The notes under the pieces are model-generated. The model made no database searches, was not told where the DNA came from, and saw only the letters and a program-made list of their open reading frames with translations. This document shows positions 1 through 6,532 of a DNA stretch of 13,879 nucleotides, one piece after another. The stretch is from contig CALKHM010000121.1 in NCBI GenBank assembly GCA_937988695.1, positions 1 through 13,879 on the forward strand, given 5' to 3'. This DNA is from an uncultured Microbacterium sp. GTDB lineage: Bacteria; Actinomycetota; Actinomycetes; Actinomycetales; Microbacteriaceae. The translations under genes were made by a program, and so were the position numbers. Every line of letters starts with the position of its first letter. Position 1 is the stretch's first letter.

Positions 1-588
1 GACGACCTCGCCTCGGTGCACGCGGGGGTGACAGCCCTTGCCCGCCACGCCGGCGGCGACCACATCGCCATGCTCGCGGTCTTCGACCACGAAGAGGTCG
101 GCTCGGCCACTCGTTCCGGTGCGGCCGGGCCCTTCCTCTCCGAGACGCTCGAACGGGTCTGGCTCAGCCTGGGCGCCGACCGCGAGCAGCAGTTGCGCGC
201 GCTGGCGTCGTCGTGGTGCGTCTCGAGCGACGTCGGTCACTCGGTGCACCCGAACTACCCCGAGAAGCACGACCCGGTCGTACAGCCTGTGCTGGGATCG
301 GGTCCGATCCTGAAGATCAACGCCAACCAGCGTTATGCGACGGATGCTGCGGGCGCCGCCGCCTGGCACAGGTGGTGCGCGACATCCGGCGTGGACAGCC
401 AGGAGTTCGTGTCGAACAACGCCGTCCCGTGCGGATCGACGATCGGGCCGATCACCGCGACCCGCCTCGGCATCCGCACCGTCGACGTCGGCATCCCGAT
501 CCTGTCCATGCACTCCGCCCGGGAGCTGGCCGGCGTGGCCGACCTGCACGCGCTGGCCCGCGTCGCGGGAGCCTTCTTCGCGGCCTAG
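1..588 (+). CDS. apeB: M18 family aminopeptidase, C-terminal part (5' end outside window)
   Basis: This is the last 195 residues of a zinc aminopeptidase of peptidase family M18, a cytosolic enzyme that releases N-terminal residues from peptides. The frame is open from the first base, so the start lies upstream; family members are about 430 residues, so a little under half is present. The visible part opens with DDLAS, which matches the family's metal-ligand Asp followed by the LAS stretch. It continues with FDHEEVGS (the catalytic Glu pair), then SDVGHSVHPNYPEKHDP, then NAVPCGSTIGPI, and near the end GIPILSMHSARE, which holds the metal-binding His. These motifs are in family order and intact. 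The gene stops at TAG, followed by a 405-bp gene-free gap. The symbol follows the usual name for actinobacterial M18 enzymes; the family call is firm, the exact subfamily less so. Confidence 0.93.
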   Translation, partial: DDLASVHAGVTALARHAGGDHIAMLAVFDHEEVGSATRSGAAGPFLSETLERVWLSLGADREQQLRALASSWCVSSDVGHSVHPNYPEKHDPVVQPVLGSGPILKINANQRYATDAAGAAAWHRWCATSGVDSQEFVSNNAVPCGSTIGPITATRLGIRTVDVGIPILSMHSARELAGVADLHALARVAGAFFAA

Positions 589-607
589 CAGTGCTCACCC
601 CGGCGAG

Positions 608-687
608 CCTGCGCGCGAGACGAGGGCGACGAAGTACAGGCGCAGCACCCAGGATGGTGACCTGCGATCCTGCGCGCGAGACGAGGG
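608..687. repeat. 19-bp direct repeat, two units
   Basis: CCTGCGCGCGAGACGAGGG is present at 608-626 and 669-687 without mismatch, separated by 42 bp. The core GCGCGAGACGAGGG resembles the GACGAGAGGG word found in the 71-bp hairpins and in the xylB tandem repeat, so it may belong to the same pool of repeated words. Confidence 0.75.
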
Positions 688-724
688 GATCTCACGGGCC
701 GAGGACCGAATGGGCGGCATCTGT

Positions 725-739
725 CCTCACCTGGTGAGG
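725..739. promoter_or_regulatory. 15-bp palindrome, possible operator
   Basis: CCTCACC and GGTGAGG form perfect 7-bp arms around a single T. The symmetry and size suit a dimeric repressor site, but no promoter or gene start lies close by; the next gene begins 255 bp downstream. It may be a chance palindrome or a short hairpin after the aminopeptidase gene. Confidence 0.3.
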
Positions 740-856
740 TCTCCTCATCCCGTGCCGATCGCGCGGCCCGCGCCCGGCATCGCCCGGCGCCCGGGCCCGG
801 CGTCCCCGCGCCCGGCACCCCGCATCCGCATCCCGCGCCCCCGCGCCCCCGCATCC

Positions 857-927
857 CGTGAGAGCGCAACGGACGGACGAGAGTGCGGCTGCCTACCCGC
901 CCCTCGTCCGCCCGTTGCACTCTCACG
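857..927. repeat. 71-bp hairpin repeat, family B, copy 1
   Basis: The arms begin CGTGAGAG at 857 and end CTCTCACG at 927. They continue inward through GCAACGG and GGACGAG on the left against CTCGTCC and CCGTTGC on the right, giving roughly 31-base arms with a few mismatches around a short loop near 889-896. A second copy of the same length is at 10651-10721. The outer stems of the two copies differ at two positions, each compensated on the opposite arm. It lies upstream of the DUF151 gene, about 20 bp before that gene's candidate -35 box. There is no T-run after it, so it is a poor match to an intrinsic terminator. Confidence 0.85.
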
Positions 928-946
928 GTTCCCGCAGGCCCCACGG

Positions 947-975
947 TCGAAAGCGCGGCCGGGCGTGCGTACCAT
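947..975 (+). promoter_or_regulatory. Candidate promoter for the DUF151 gene
   Basis: TACCAT at 970-975 fits the actinobacterial -10 pattern TANNNT. TCGAAA at 947-952 lies 17 bp upstream as a weak -35. Transcription would begin near 982, just before the GGGAGGA ribosome site. This is a by-eye match only. Confidence 0.4.
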
Positions 976-993
976 GGCGGGACGGGAGGAATC

Positions 994-1485
994 ATGGTCC
1001 AGGTCCGAGTCGCCGGCGTCGCCCTCGACAACACGGGAGAACACGTGATCCTGCTGCAGCCGATCGACGGGCTTCCGGCCAACAGCCGACTGTTGCCGAT
1101 CTGGATCGGCGCGATGGAGGCGACCTCCATCATGGTGGCCATCGAGGGCGCCGAGACGCCGCGCCCGCTCACGCACGACCTGCTGCGCGCGACGCTGCAA
1201 GTCGTCGGTGCGACCGTCGACAAGGTCGAGGTCACCCGCATCGAACAAGGCACGTTCTACGCCGAGATCACGATCACGGCGAACGGCGCCGTGCATCGCA
1301 TCGACGCGCGGCCATCGGATGCCGTGGCTCTGGCATCCCGCACGGAGGCGCCCATCTTCGTGGCTGACGAGGTGCTCGCCGAGGCAGGAGTCGAGGACGT
1401 CATCACCGAGGCCGAGGCCGAGGCCGACGTCGAAGAGTTCTCGAAGTTCATCGACCAGGTCGACCCTGACGATTTCCGGGAGTAG
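994..1485 (+). CDS. Bifunctional nuclease family (DUF151) protein
   Basis: The 163-residue product matches the DUF151 / bifunctional nuclease family, named after a plant protein reported to have DNase and RNase activity. The bacterial role is not settled. The conserved core is visible: LLPIWIGAMEATSIM at about residues 34-48, then RPLTHDLL, then the GTFYAEI and RPSDAVALASR motifs typical of the family. The C-terminal 30 residues are acidic (EAEAEADVEE) and end DDFRE, as is common in actinobacterial members. ATG at 994 is chosen because GGGAGGA (984-990) sits just upstream and because the alignment-like core starts with VRVAGVALD. The gene stands alone between a hairpin repeat and an oxidase gene on the same strand 126 bp downstream. 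The family call is strong; nuclease activity cannot be shown from sequence. Confidence 0.93.
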   Translation: MVQVRVAGVALDNTGEHVILLQPIDGLPANSRLLPIWIGAMEATSIMVAIEGAETPRPLTHDLLRATLQVVGATVDKVEVTRIEQGTFYAEITITANGAVHRIDARPSDAVALASRTEAPIFVADEVLAEAGVEDVITEAEAEADVEEFSKFIDQVDPDDFRE

Positions 1486-1611
1486 CGTCACACCGGGCAG
1501 ACATCACGGACGCGGCTCGATGTATCAGTCGCGCAGGTCCGTGCTCTGCGCAAAGAGGGCCGCACCGTCCACTGGGGATGGATCCGGGAACCTCCACGGA
1601 AACGGATCACT

Positions 1612-2982
1612 ATGACTGTTCTGACCACGGCCGACGATGCCGTCGCGCGGATGCGCGGCGTTCTCGGCGATCGCCTCCTCACCCCGCACGATACCGGCTA
1701 CGACAGCGCACGGCTGCCCTGGAACCTCGTGACCGATCAGCGACCGTTCGCCGTCGCGATCCCCCGCACCGACGACGAGGTCGCCGCCGTGGTGCGCGAG
1801 GCCACGGCATCCGGACTGCGGATCGCCCCGCAGGCGACCGGACACGGCGCGGGTCCGCTGCGCGGCACCGACCTCTCACGCACCGTGCTCATCGCACTGC
1901 GCGAGATGCGCGAGGTCGTCGTCGACCCGGTCACCCGCACCGCGACCGCACAGGGCGGCGCCGTCTGGCACGACGTGCTGACAGCTGCCGCCCCGCACGG
2001 GCTGACCGCGCTGCACGGCAGCGCCGGGGATGTCTCGGTCGTCGGCTACACCCTGCACGGTGGTGTGTCGTTCTACGGACGCGCCCACGGCCTCGCCGTG
2101 AACAGCGTGCGTCGCGTGCGACTCGTCGCCGCCGACGGCGAGATCGTGACCGCGAGCGCCGACGAGAACCCCGACCTGTTCTGGGCGTTGCGCGGAGGCG
2201 ATGCGTTCGGCGTGGTCGTGTCGATCGAGTTCGAGCTGCTGCCGTATCCTGACGTGTTCGCCGGGCTGATGCTGTGGGACGGCTCACGCGCCGCCGAGGT
2301 CTCGCACGCCTGGGCCGCGTGGACCGCGTCCGTGCCCGAGACGGTCACCACCTCGCTGCGCGTCATGCACTTCCCTCCGCTGCCCGAGCTGCCGCCGTTC
2401 ATCTGCGGGCGTTCCGTGGTCACGATCGACGGCGCGCTCTTGGAGACGGATGCTGCCGCCGCCGAGATCCTCGAACCGCTACGGGCGCTGGCGCCCGAGC
2501 TGGACACGTTCGCGCGGATCCCGGCCGCCGAGCTGACCGCCGTGCACATGGACCCGCCCGAGCCCTCGCCTGCGGTCTCCGAGCACGCGATGCTCTCCAG
2601 CATCGATGAGGCCCTCATCGATGCGTTCGTCGGCACGGCGTTCGACGCACGGCCCATGATCAGCGAGATCCGGCACGCGGGCGGCGCGTTCGCACGGCCG
2701 ACGGAGGGCTGCGGCGCGATCAGCGCGCTCGATGGCGACTACCTGCTCACGGCGATCTCGATCGCGCCGGTGCCCGAGGCGGTCCCCGGCGGAATCGCCG
2801 CCGTGCAGGCTGTGGTCGACGCGTTGCAGCCTTGGCACGGCCCCGGCCTCGCGCTCACGTTCATCGACGTTCCCGGCCACGACCTCGCACCGGCATTCGG
2901 GGATGGCGCGGCGCGCGTCGTGGAGCTGCGCCGCACACACGACCCGGACGGCGTCTTCGTCGCCGCTCGCGCGCTGGGCTGA
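1612..2982 (+). CDS. FAD-linked oxidoreductase (PCMH/BBE-like)
   Basis: The 456-residue protein has the FAD-binding PCMH fold of the berberine-bridge/oxidase superfamily. The pyrophosphate-binding region runs from about residue 45 to 210, with ATGHGAGPL at 75-83, VVVDPVTRTATAQGG at about 102-116, GSAGDVSVVGYTLHGG at 136-151, and NPDLFWALRGGDAFGVV at 186-202. The C-terminus ends DPDGVFVAARALG, a reduced form of the usual BBE tail motif. His78 stands where family members attach FAD through histidine. The second flavin-linking Cys, usually in the GxCPTVG loop, is absent here (the loop reads GDVSVVG), so single or no covalent linkage is expected. ATG at 1612 has only a weak purine-rich site before it. 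There is no signal peptide, so it is probably cytosolic. The substrate is unknown, and nothing next to it ties it to the xylose genes. Confidence 0.88.
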   Translation: MTVLTTADDAVARMRGVLGDRLLTPHDTGYDSARLPWNLVTDQRPFAVAIPRTDDEVAAVVREATASGLRIAPQATGHGAGPLRGTDLSRTVLIALREMREVVVDPVTRTATAQGGAVWHDVLTAAAPHGLTALHGSAGDVSVVGYTLHGGVSFYGRAHGLAVNSVRRVRLVAADGEIVTASADENPDLFWALRGGDAFGVVVSIEFELLPYPDVFAGLMLWDGSRAAEVSHAWAAWTASVPETVTTSLRVMHFPPLPELPPFICGRSVVTIDGALLETDAAAAEILEPLRALAPELDTFARIPAAELTAVHMDPPEPSPAVSEHAMLSSIDEALIDAFVGTAFDARPMISEIRHAGGAFARPTEGCGAISALDGDYLLTAISIAPVPEAVPGGIAAVQAVVDALQPWHGPGLALTFIDVPGHDLAPAFGDGAARVVELRRTHDPDGVFVAARALG

Positions 2983-2996
2983 GCCGCCGGCGCGGC

Positions 2997-3072
2997 CGAC
3001 CCCGTGCGCCCGAGCCACCCACTCGCCCGACCGCGTGCGCCCGAGCCACCCATCAGGCCGACCGCGAGCGCC
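2997..3072. repeat. 31-bp-period tandem repeat, 2.5 units
   Basis: A 25-bp word beginning CGACC and ending GAGCCACCCA occurs at 2997-3021 and 3028-3052 with one mismatch. A third unit starts in phase at 3059 (CGACCGCGAGCGCC) but stops matching at about 3072, where the 84-bp palindrome has begun (3069). This lies just after the oxidase stop codon. Confidence 0.75.
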
Positions 3073-3152
3073 AAATTCACATGAATTGGCCGAATGCACA
3101 TCAAACCGCCGGCAGTTCCGTGTGCATTCGCCAATTTCATATGAATTCGACG
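3069..3152. repeat. 84-bp palindromic repeat, family A, copy 1
   Basis: Two 42-base arms face each other around a central GCC|GGC, agreeing at 32 of 42 positions. Within each arm is a smaller palindrome about 24 bp long centred on ACAT or ATAT (3069-3092 and 3129-3152). TTCACATGAA is at 3076-3085 and TGCACATCAA at 3095-3104, with degenerate inverted copies on the right. The element is far richer in A+T than its surroundings. Copies of exactly the same length lie at 8025-8108 and 12179-12262. It sits between the oxidase gene and the first ROK regulator, overlapping the end of a 31-bp tandem repeat. Confidence 0.92.
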
Positions 3153-3217
3153 CACGGAGGAGCTCGGGCGACGGCTTCCCGACCGACGGCGCAGACATCC
3201 GGCGACCACACCGAGCA

Positions 3218-3252
3218 GTGGCGATCGGGCGGCGGCCCGGTAGGGTGTGCTC
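3218..3252 (+). promoter_or_regulatory. Candidate leaderless promoter of the first ROK gene
   Basis: TAGGGT at 3241-3246 fits the TANNNT -10 pattern and is followed by exactly six bases before GTG at 3253. In actinobacteria this spacing places transcription start on or next to the start codon, giving an mRNA without a ribosome binding site. No purine-rich site precedes the GTG, which agrees with this. The -35 region (3218-3223, GTGGCG) is poor. Confidence 0.5.
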
Positions 3253-4428
3253 GTGGCAAACCAACGGCGGACTCCGGGCTCCCAGACTTCACTTCGTGAA
3301 GCCAACCGCGCCCGGATCGTCGCCGGGATCAAGAAGCACGGGAGTCTCACACAGGTCGAGCTGGCCGGTGTCACGGGCCTGTCCCCGGCATCCGTCTCCA
3401 ACATCGTCCGTGAGCTGGTCAGCGTCGGAGTGCTGCGCACCACCCCGAGCACGCGCAGCGGCCGTCGCGCCACCCTCGTGTCGTTCGCCCGGGCAGTGGG
3501 GCTGGTCACCGGCATCCACGTGTCCACCCGCCATCTGCGCATCATCATCGCCGACGTCAACTGCACCGTGCTCAGCGAACGCCACATGCCGCTGGCACGC
3601 GATCACCGCGCCGACAACGAGCTCGACCGCGCGTCGCTGCTGCTTGCCGACATGCTGTCCGACCTCGACTCCACGATCGACGAGCTGGTCGGCGTGGGCC
3701 TGGCGATCTCCGCCCCGATCGATCGCGCGACCGGGCGGGTGGCCGGCCGCGGCATCCTGCGCGGATGGACCGGGGTCGACATCCCCGACGTCGTGCACCG
3801 GCGGCTGCGCCGACCCGTCTACATCGACAACGCCTCGAACCTGTCGGCCCTCGCCGAGGCGCGACTGGGCGCCGCTCGCGGCAAGCAGAACGTCATCTTC
3901 CTCGACGTCGGCGACGGCATCGGCTCGGGACTGGTCCTGGGCGGCCAGGTGCTCCACGGCCACAACGGCACCGCGGGTGAGATCGGCCACACGATCATCA
4001 TGGAGGACGGGCCGCTGTGCCGATGCGGAAACCGCGGATGCCTCGAGGCGATCGCGGGCGGTCCCGCGATCCTGGAGAGGCTCGCACCCGCCGGCGGCAC
4101 GATGAAGCTCGGCGACATCGTCGTGCGCGCGATGGCCAATGATGCACTGAGCATCCGTGCCCTCGCCGAGGCCGGGCGCCATATCGGACTGGCCACCGGC
4201 AACCTCTGCAACCTGCTCGACCCCGAGCGCATCGTGGTCGGCGGCGACCTGGCCCGTGCCGGCGAACTGCTGCTCGGCCCGATCCGACTCGCCATGGAGC
4301 ACGCGGTCATCGTCGACGCCTCGCATGCGCCCGACGTCGTGCAGGCGCAGTTGGGCCTGGATGCCGCGGCCATGGGCGCGATCGTGCACACGATCGATGA
4401 GACGAACGTGCGCGCCGCCGCCATGTGA
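3253..4428 (+). CDS. ROK family transcriptional regulator (first copy, probable xylose repressor)
   Basis: The 391-residue protein has an N-terminal winged helix (about residues 15-65, including LTQVELAGVTGLSPASVSNIV) fused to a ROK sugar-binding domain. The ROK part shows IDNASNLSALAEARLGAARG at about 191-210, the phosphate-loop-like DVGDGIGSGLVLGG at 218-231, GTAGEIGH at 239-246, and an intact zinc motif CRCGNRGCLE at 256-265. These features fit a DNA-binding sugar sensor rather than a kinase. It lies 102 bp upstream of the transporter operon on the same strand, so control of that operon is the likely role (inference). GTG at 3253 is preferred over GTG at 3247, because the TAGGGT box ends at 3246 and leaves the usual six-base leaderless gap. 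Expected effector: D-xylose or a related pentose, not proven. Confidence 0.9.
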   Translation: MANQRRTPGSQTSLREANRARIVAGIKKHGSLTQVELAGVTGLSPASVSNIVRELVSVGVLRTTPSTRSGRRATLVSFARAVGLVTGIHVSTRHLRIIIADVNCTVLSERHMPLARDHRADNELDRASLLLADMLSDLDSTIDELVGVGLAISAPIDRATGRVAGRGILRGWTGVDIPDVVHRRLRRPVYIDNASNLSALAEARLGAARGKQNVIFLDVGDGIGSGLVLGGQVLHGHNGTAGEIGHTIIMEDGPLCRCGNRGCLEAIAGGPAILERLAPAGGTMKLGDIVVRAMANDALSIRALAEAGRHIGLATGNLCNLLDPERIVVGGDLARAGELLLGPIRLAMEHAVIVDASHAPDVVQAQLGLDAAAMGAIVHTIDETNVRAAAM

Positions 4429-4451
4429 TCGTCGTTGCCAAACTGTTGTGT

Positions 4452-4462
4452 TCAAGTCTTGA
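4452..4462. promoter_or_regulatory. Palindrome over the transporter -35 box, candidate operator
   Basis: TCAAG-T-CTTGA is a perfect 11-bp palindrome whose right half supplies the start of the -35 hexamer at 4459. A repressor bound here would block RNA polymerase. A GTTG word just upstream (4445-4448) resembles the GTTG/CAAC arms found at the xylA promoter, but the match is short. Which protein binds is not shown. Confidence 0.4.
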
Positions 4463-4488
4463 CGCCAAGACGGGTTCCCTGCCATGCT
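4459..4488 (+). promoter_or_regulatory. Candidate promoter of the xylose transporter operon
   Basis: TTGACG at 4459-4464 matches the -35 consensus at five of six bases. CATGCT at 4483-4488 is an 18-bp-spaced, moderate -10. Transcription would begin near 4495, leaving a leader of about 35 bases with GGAGG at 4521-4525 before the lipoprotein start. Confidence 0.5.
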
Positions 4489-4530
4489 CAGACAGTCGCC
4501 ATCGCGGTCGGCACAGCAACGGAGGATTCG

Positions 4531-5646
4531 ATGAAGATCACAACCAAGAGAACGCTCGTCGCGACGACGGCGCTGCTTTTGTCCCTGGGCATGCTCTCGG
4601 CATGCTCCAACGGCGCGCAGACCCAGGGCGACAAAGCCTCGGGAGGGGCGGCCAACGCGAGCTCTGCCAAGATCGGCCTGCTCCTGCCCGACAACGTCAC
4701 CGAGCGCTACGCCAGCGCCGACAAGCCGTACTTCGAGGCGAAGGTCAAGGAGCTGTGCGCGGGCTGCCAGGTGCTGTACGCGGACGCCGACGGCGACGCG
4801 GCCAAACAGCAGCAGCAGGCCGAGTCGATGCTCACGCAGGGCGTCGACGTGCTCGTGCTCGACCCGTTCGACGGCAAGGCTGCTGCTGCCATCGTCAACG
4901 AGGCCAAGGCCAAGAACATCCCGGTCGTCTCCTACGACCGCCTCGTCGACTCGGCTGATGTCTCGTACTACGTCTCGTTCGACAACGAGAAGGTCGGGCA
5001 GCTGCAGGCCCAGGCTCTCGTCGATCGGATGAAGCAGCTGAACCTGCCCGCCGACGCCGGCATCATCATGGTCAACGGCTCGCCCACCGACCCGAACGCC
5101 GCCCAGTTCAAGAAGGGCGCGCACAGCGTCATCGACACGTCGGGCCTGAAGGTGCTCGCCGAGTACGACACACCCGGATGGGACCCGGCGCAGGCGCAGA
5201 ACTGGGTCGCTGGGCAGGTCACGAAGTACGGCGAGAAGATCAAGGGCGTCTACGACGCGAACGACGACACCGCCGGTGGCGCGATCGCCGCGTTGAAGGC
5301 CGGCGGTGTGACGCCGCTGCCTCCGGTCACGGGTCAGGATGCCGCGCTCTCCGGCATCCAGCGGATCCTCGCCGGCGACCAGTACATGAGCGTCTACAAG
5401 GCGTTCAAGCCCGAGGCCAATCAGGCCGCCGAGCTCGCCGTCTCGCTGACCAAGGGAGAGAAGCCGAAGGCTCCCGAGACCGCCGACACCGCCAGCGGCG
5501 CATCCATCCCCTCGTTCCTCTTGACGCCGGTGGCCGTCACGGTCGCCAACATCAAGGACACCGTGGTCAAGGACGGGCTGTACACGGTAGACCAGATCTG
5601 CACGAGCGCGTACAAGGCCGCGTGCACGAAGAACGGTCTGGAGTAA
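4531..5646 (+). CDS. xylF: Xylose ABC transporter substrate-binding lipoprotein (XylF-like)
   Basis: The 371-residue protein captures sugar outside the membrane for the ABC transporter encoded next to it. It has a lipoprotein signal: a KITTKR basic start, a hydrophobic stretch, then lipobox LSAC with the modified Cys at residue 25. A serine/glycine-rich linker leads to a periplasmic-binding-protein fold of the CUT2 type. KIGLLLPDNVTERY, DGDAAKQQQQAESML, GVDVLVLDPFDGKAA, IPVVSYDRLV and YYVSFDNEKVG are characteristic of XylF-type xylose receptors. Two Cys pairs (LCAGC, and the two Cys near the C-terminus) may form disulfides. ATG at 4531 follows GGAGG by five bases. A stable hairpin lies between this gene and the ATPase gene, which fits higher expression of the binding protein. 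Xylose is the expected ligand from similarity and from xylA/xylB nearby; other pentoses are possible. Confidence 0.9.
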   Translation: MKITTKRTLVATTALLLSLGMLSACSNGAQTQGDKASGGAANASSAKIGLLLPDNVTERYASADKPYFEAKVKELCAGCQVLYADADGDAAKQQQQAESMLTQGVDVLVLDPFDGKAAAAIVNEAKAKNIPVVSYDRLVDSADVSYYVSFDNEKVGQLQAQALVDRMKQLNLPADAGIIMVNGSPTDPNAAQFKKGAHSVIDTSGLKVLAEYDTPGWDPAQAQNWVAGQVTKYGEKIKGVYDANDDTAGGAIAALKAGGVTPLPPVTGQDAALSGIQRILAGDQYMSVYKAFKPEANQAAELAVSLTKGEKPKAPETADTASGASIPSFLLTPVAVTVANIKDTVVKDGLYTVDQICTSAYKAACTKNGLE

Positions 5647-5654
5647 TCACCCAT

Positions 5655-5691
5655 CGCGTGTGCCGGCCGGCGGTGCTGGTCGGCACACGCG
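5655..5691. terminator. Intra-operon hairpin between xylF and xylG
   Basis: CGCGTGTGCCG (5655-5665) and CGGCACACGCG (5681-5691) form a perfect 11-bp stem with a 15-base loop, eight bases after the binding-protein stop codon. There is no T-run, so full termination is unlikely. Partial termination or protection of the upstream mRNA from 3' decay would raise binding-protein levels over ATPase and permease, a pattern known for ABC operons. Confidence 0.75.
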
Positions 5692-5713
5692 CACCCGAAC
5701 CGAAGGAGACGCC

Positions 5714-6532
5714 GTGACCCTGGCATCCGATCTCGACGAGCAGCGCGCACCCGCTCGTGAGCCCGTGCTCTCGATCCGCAACATCTCGAAGGGATTCGGC
5801 GCCGTGCGCGCCCTCACCGACATCGAGATGGATGTCTATGCCGGCGAGGTGGTCGCCCTCGTCGGCGACAACGGCGCCGGCAAGTCCACACTCGTCAAGA
5901 TCCTGGCGGGGGTGCACCCCGCCGACGACGGCACGATCACCTTCAACGGCACGCCCGTGTCGATCCCCTCGCCCACCGCCTCGCGCGAGCTGGGGATCGC
6001 CACCGTGTTCCAGGACCTCGCGCTGTGCGACAACCTCGACGTCGTCGCCAACCTGTTCCTCGGACGGGAGCTGGGCGGCGGGGCGATGAACGAAGAGCTC
6101 ATGGAGCAGCGCTCGTGGGAGCTGCTGCGCCAGCTGTCGGCGAAGATCCCCTCGGTGCGCATCGCTGTCGCGTCGCTGTCCGGCGGCCAGCGACAGACCG
6201 TCGCCATCGCCCGATCGCTGATCGGCGAACCCCAGATCGTGATCCTCGACGAGCCGACCGCGGCTCTGGGCGTCGCCCAGACCGCCGAAGTGCTCAACCT
6301 CATCGAACGGCTGCGCGAGCGGGGACTCGGCGTCATCCTCATCAGCCACAACATGGCCGACGTGCAGGCGGTGGCCGATCGTGTCGTCGTGCTGCGCCTG
6401 GGCCGCAACAACGGCGTGTTCCGCACGGCCGACGTGAGCTACGAAGACATCGTCGCGGCCATCACCGGCGCGACCGACAACCCGGTCAGCAGCCGCAGCG
6501 CCGCCCACCCGACCGAGAAGGACGCACTATGA
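5714..6532 (+). CDS. xylG: Sugar ABC transporter ATP-binding protein (single-domain XylG-like)
   Basis: The 272-residue protein is the ATPase that powers sugar import at the inner face of the membrane. All ABC motifs are present once: Walker A GDNGAGKS at 51-58, Q-loop Gln100, signature LSGGQ at 155-159, Walker B IVILDEP with Asp179/Glu180, and switch His212. Most CUT2 ATPases (XylG, RbsA, MglA of enterobacteria) are about 500 residues with two such domains. This is a single-domain form, so it should act as a homodimer; single-domain versions are known in actinobacterial xylose systems. GTG at 5714 is chosen because AAGGAG (5703-5708) precedes it by five bases. The stop overlaps the permease start as ATGA (6529-6532), which implies translational coupling. 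Confidence 0.91.
   Translation: MTLASDLDEQRAPAREPVLSIRNISKGFGAVRALTDIEMDVYAGEVVALVGDNGAGKSTLVKILAGVHPADDGTITFNGTPVSIPSPTASRELGIATVFQDLALCDNLDVVANLFLGRELGGGAMNEELMEQRSWELLRQLSAKIPSVRIAVASLSGGQRQTVAIARSLIGEPQIVILDEPTAALGVAQTAEVLNLIERLRERGLGVILISHNMADVQAVADRVVVLRLGRNNGVFRTADVSYEDIVAAITGATDNPVSSRSAAHPTEKDAL

Larger units (their letters stand above)
589..856. other. Gene-free gap with direct repeats, a palindrome and C-rich low-complexity DNA
   Basis: No convincing gene is seen here. A 19-bp sequence, CCTGCGCGCGAGACGAGGG, occurs at 608-626 and again, identical, at 669-687 (61-bp period). A 15-bp palindrome, CCTCACC-T-GGTGAGG, lies at 725-739. From about 761 to 856 the DNA is strongly C-rich, with repeated CGCCCGG and CCGCATCC words. 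Reading frames through this part give arginine/proline-rich translations typical of non-coding GC-rich DNA. The stretch ends where the 71-bp hairpin repeat begins. Confidence 0.7.

Noticed and set aside
1486..1611. Possible promoter or small RNA between the DUF151 and oxidase genes
   Set aside because: A TATCAG word near 1520 is the only AT-rich hexamer; there is no matching -35, hairpin or conserved structure I can support.
2997..3152. Possible CRISPR array
   Set aside because: The tandem units are mostly repeat with no unique spacers of constant size, the 84-bp elements are single copies kilobases apart, and there are no cas genes.
3069..3152. 84-bp element as a classic REP with GTAG head, or as an insertion sequence
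   Set aside because: No GTAG-type conserved tetranucleotide is seen beside the stem, no transposase is present, and no clear target-site duplication flanks the copies. A REP-like origin remains open but not in the textbook form.
3289..5124. A 611-codon open frame on the minus strand opposite ROK1 and xylF
   Set aside because: It is antisense to two clear genes, has no ribosome site and shows composition typical of a shadow frame.
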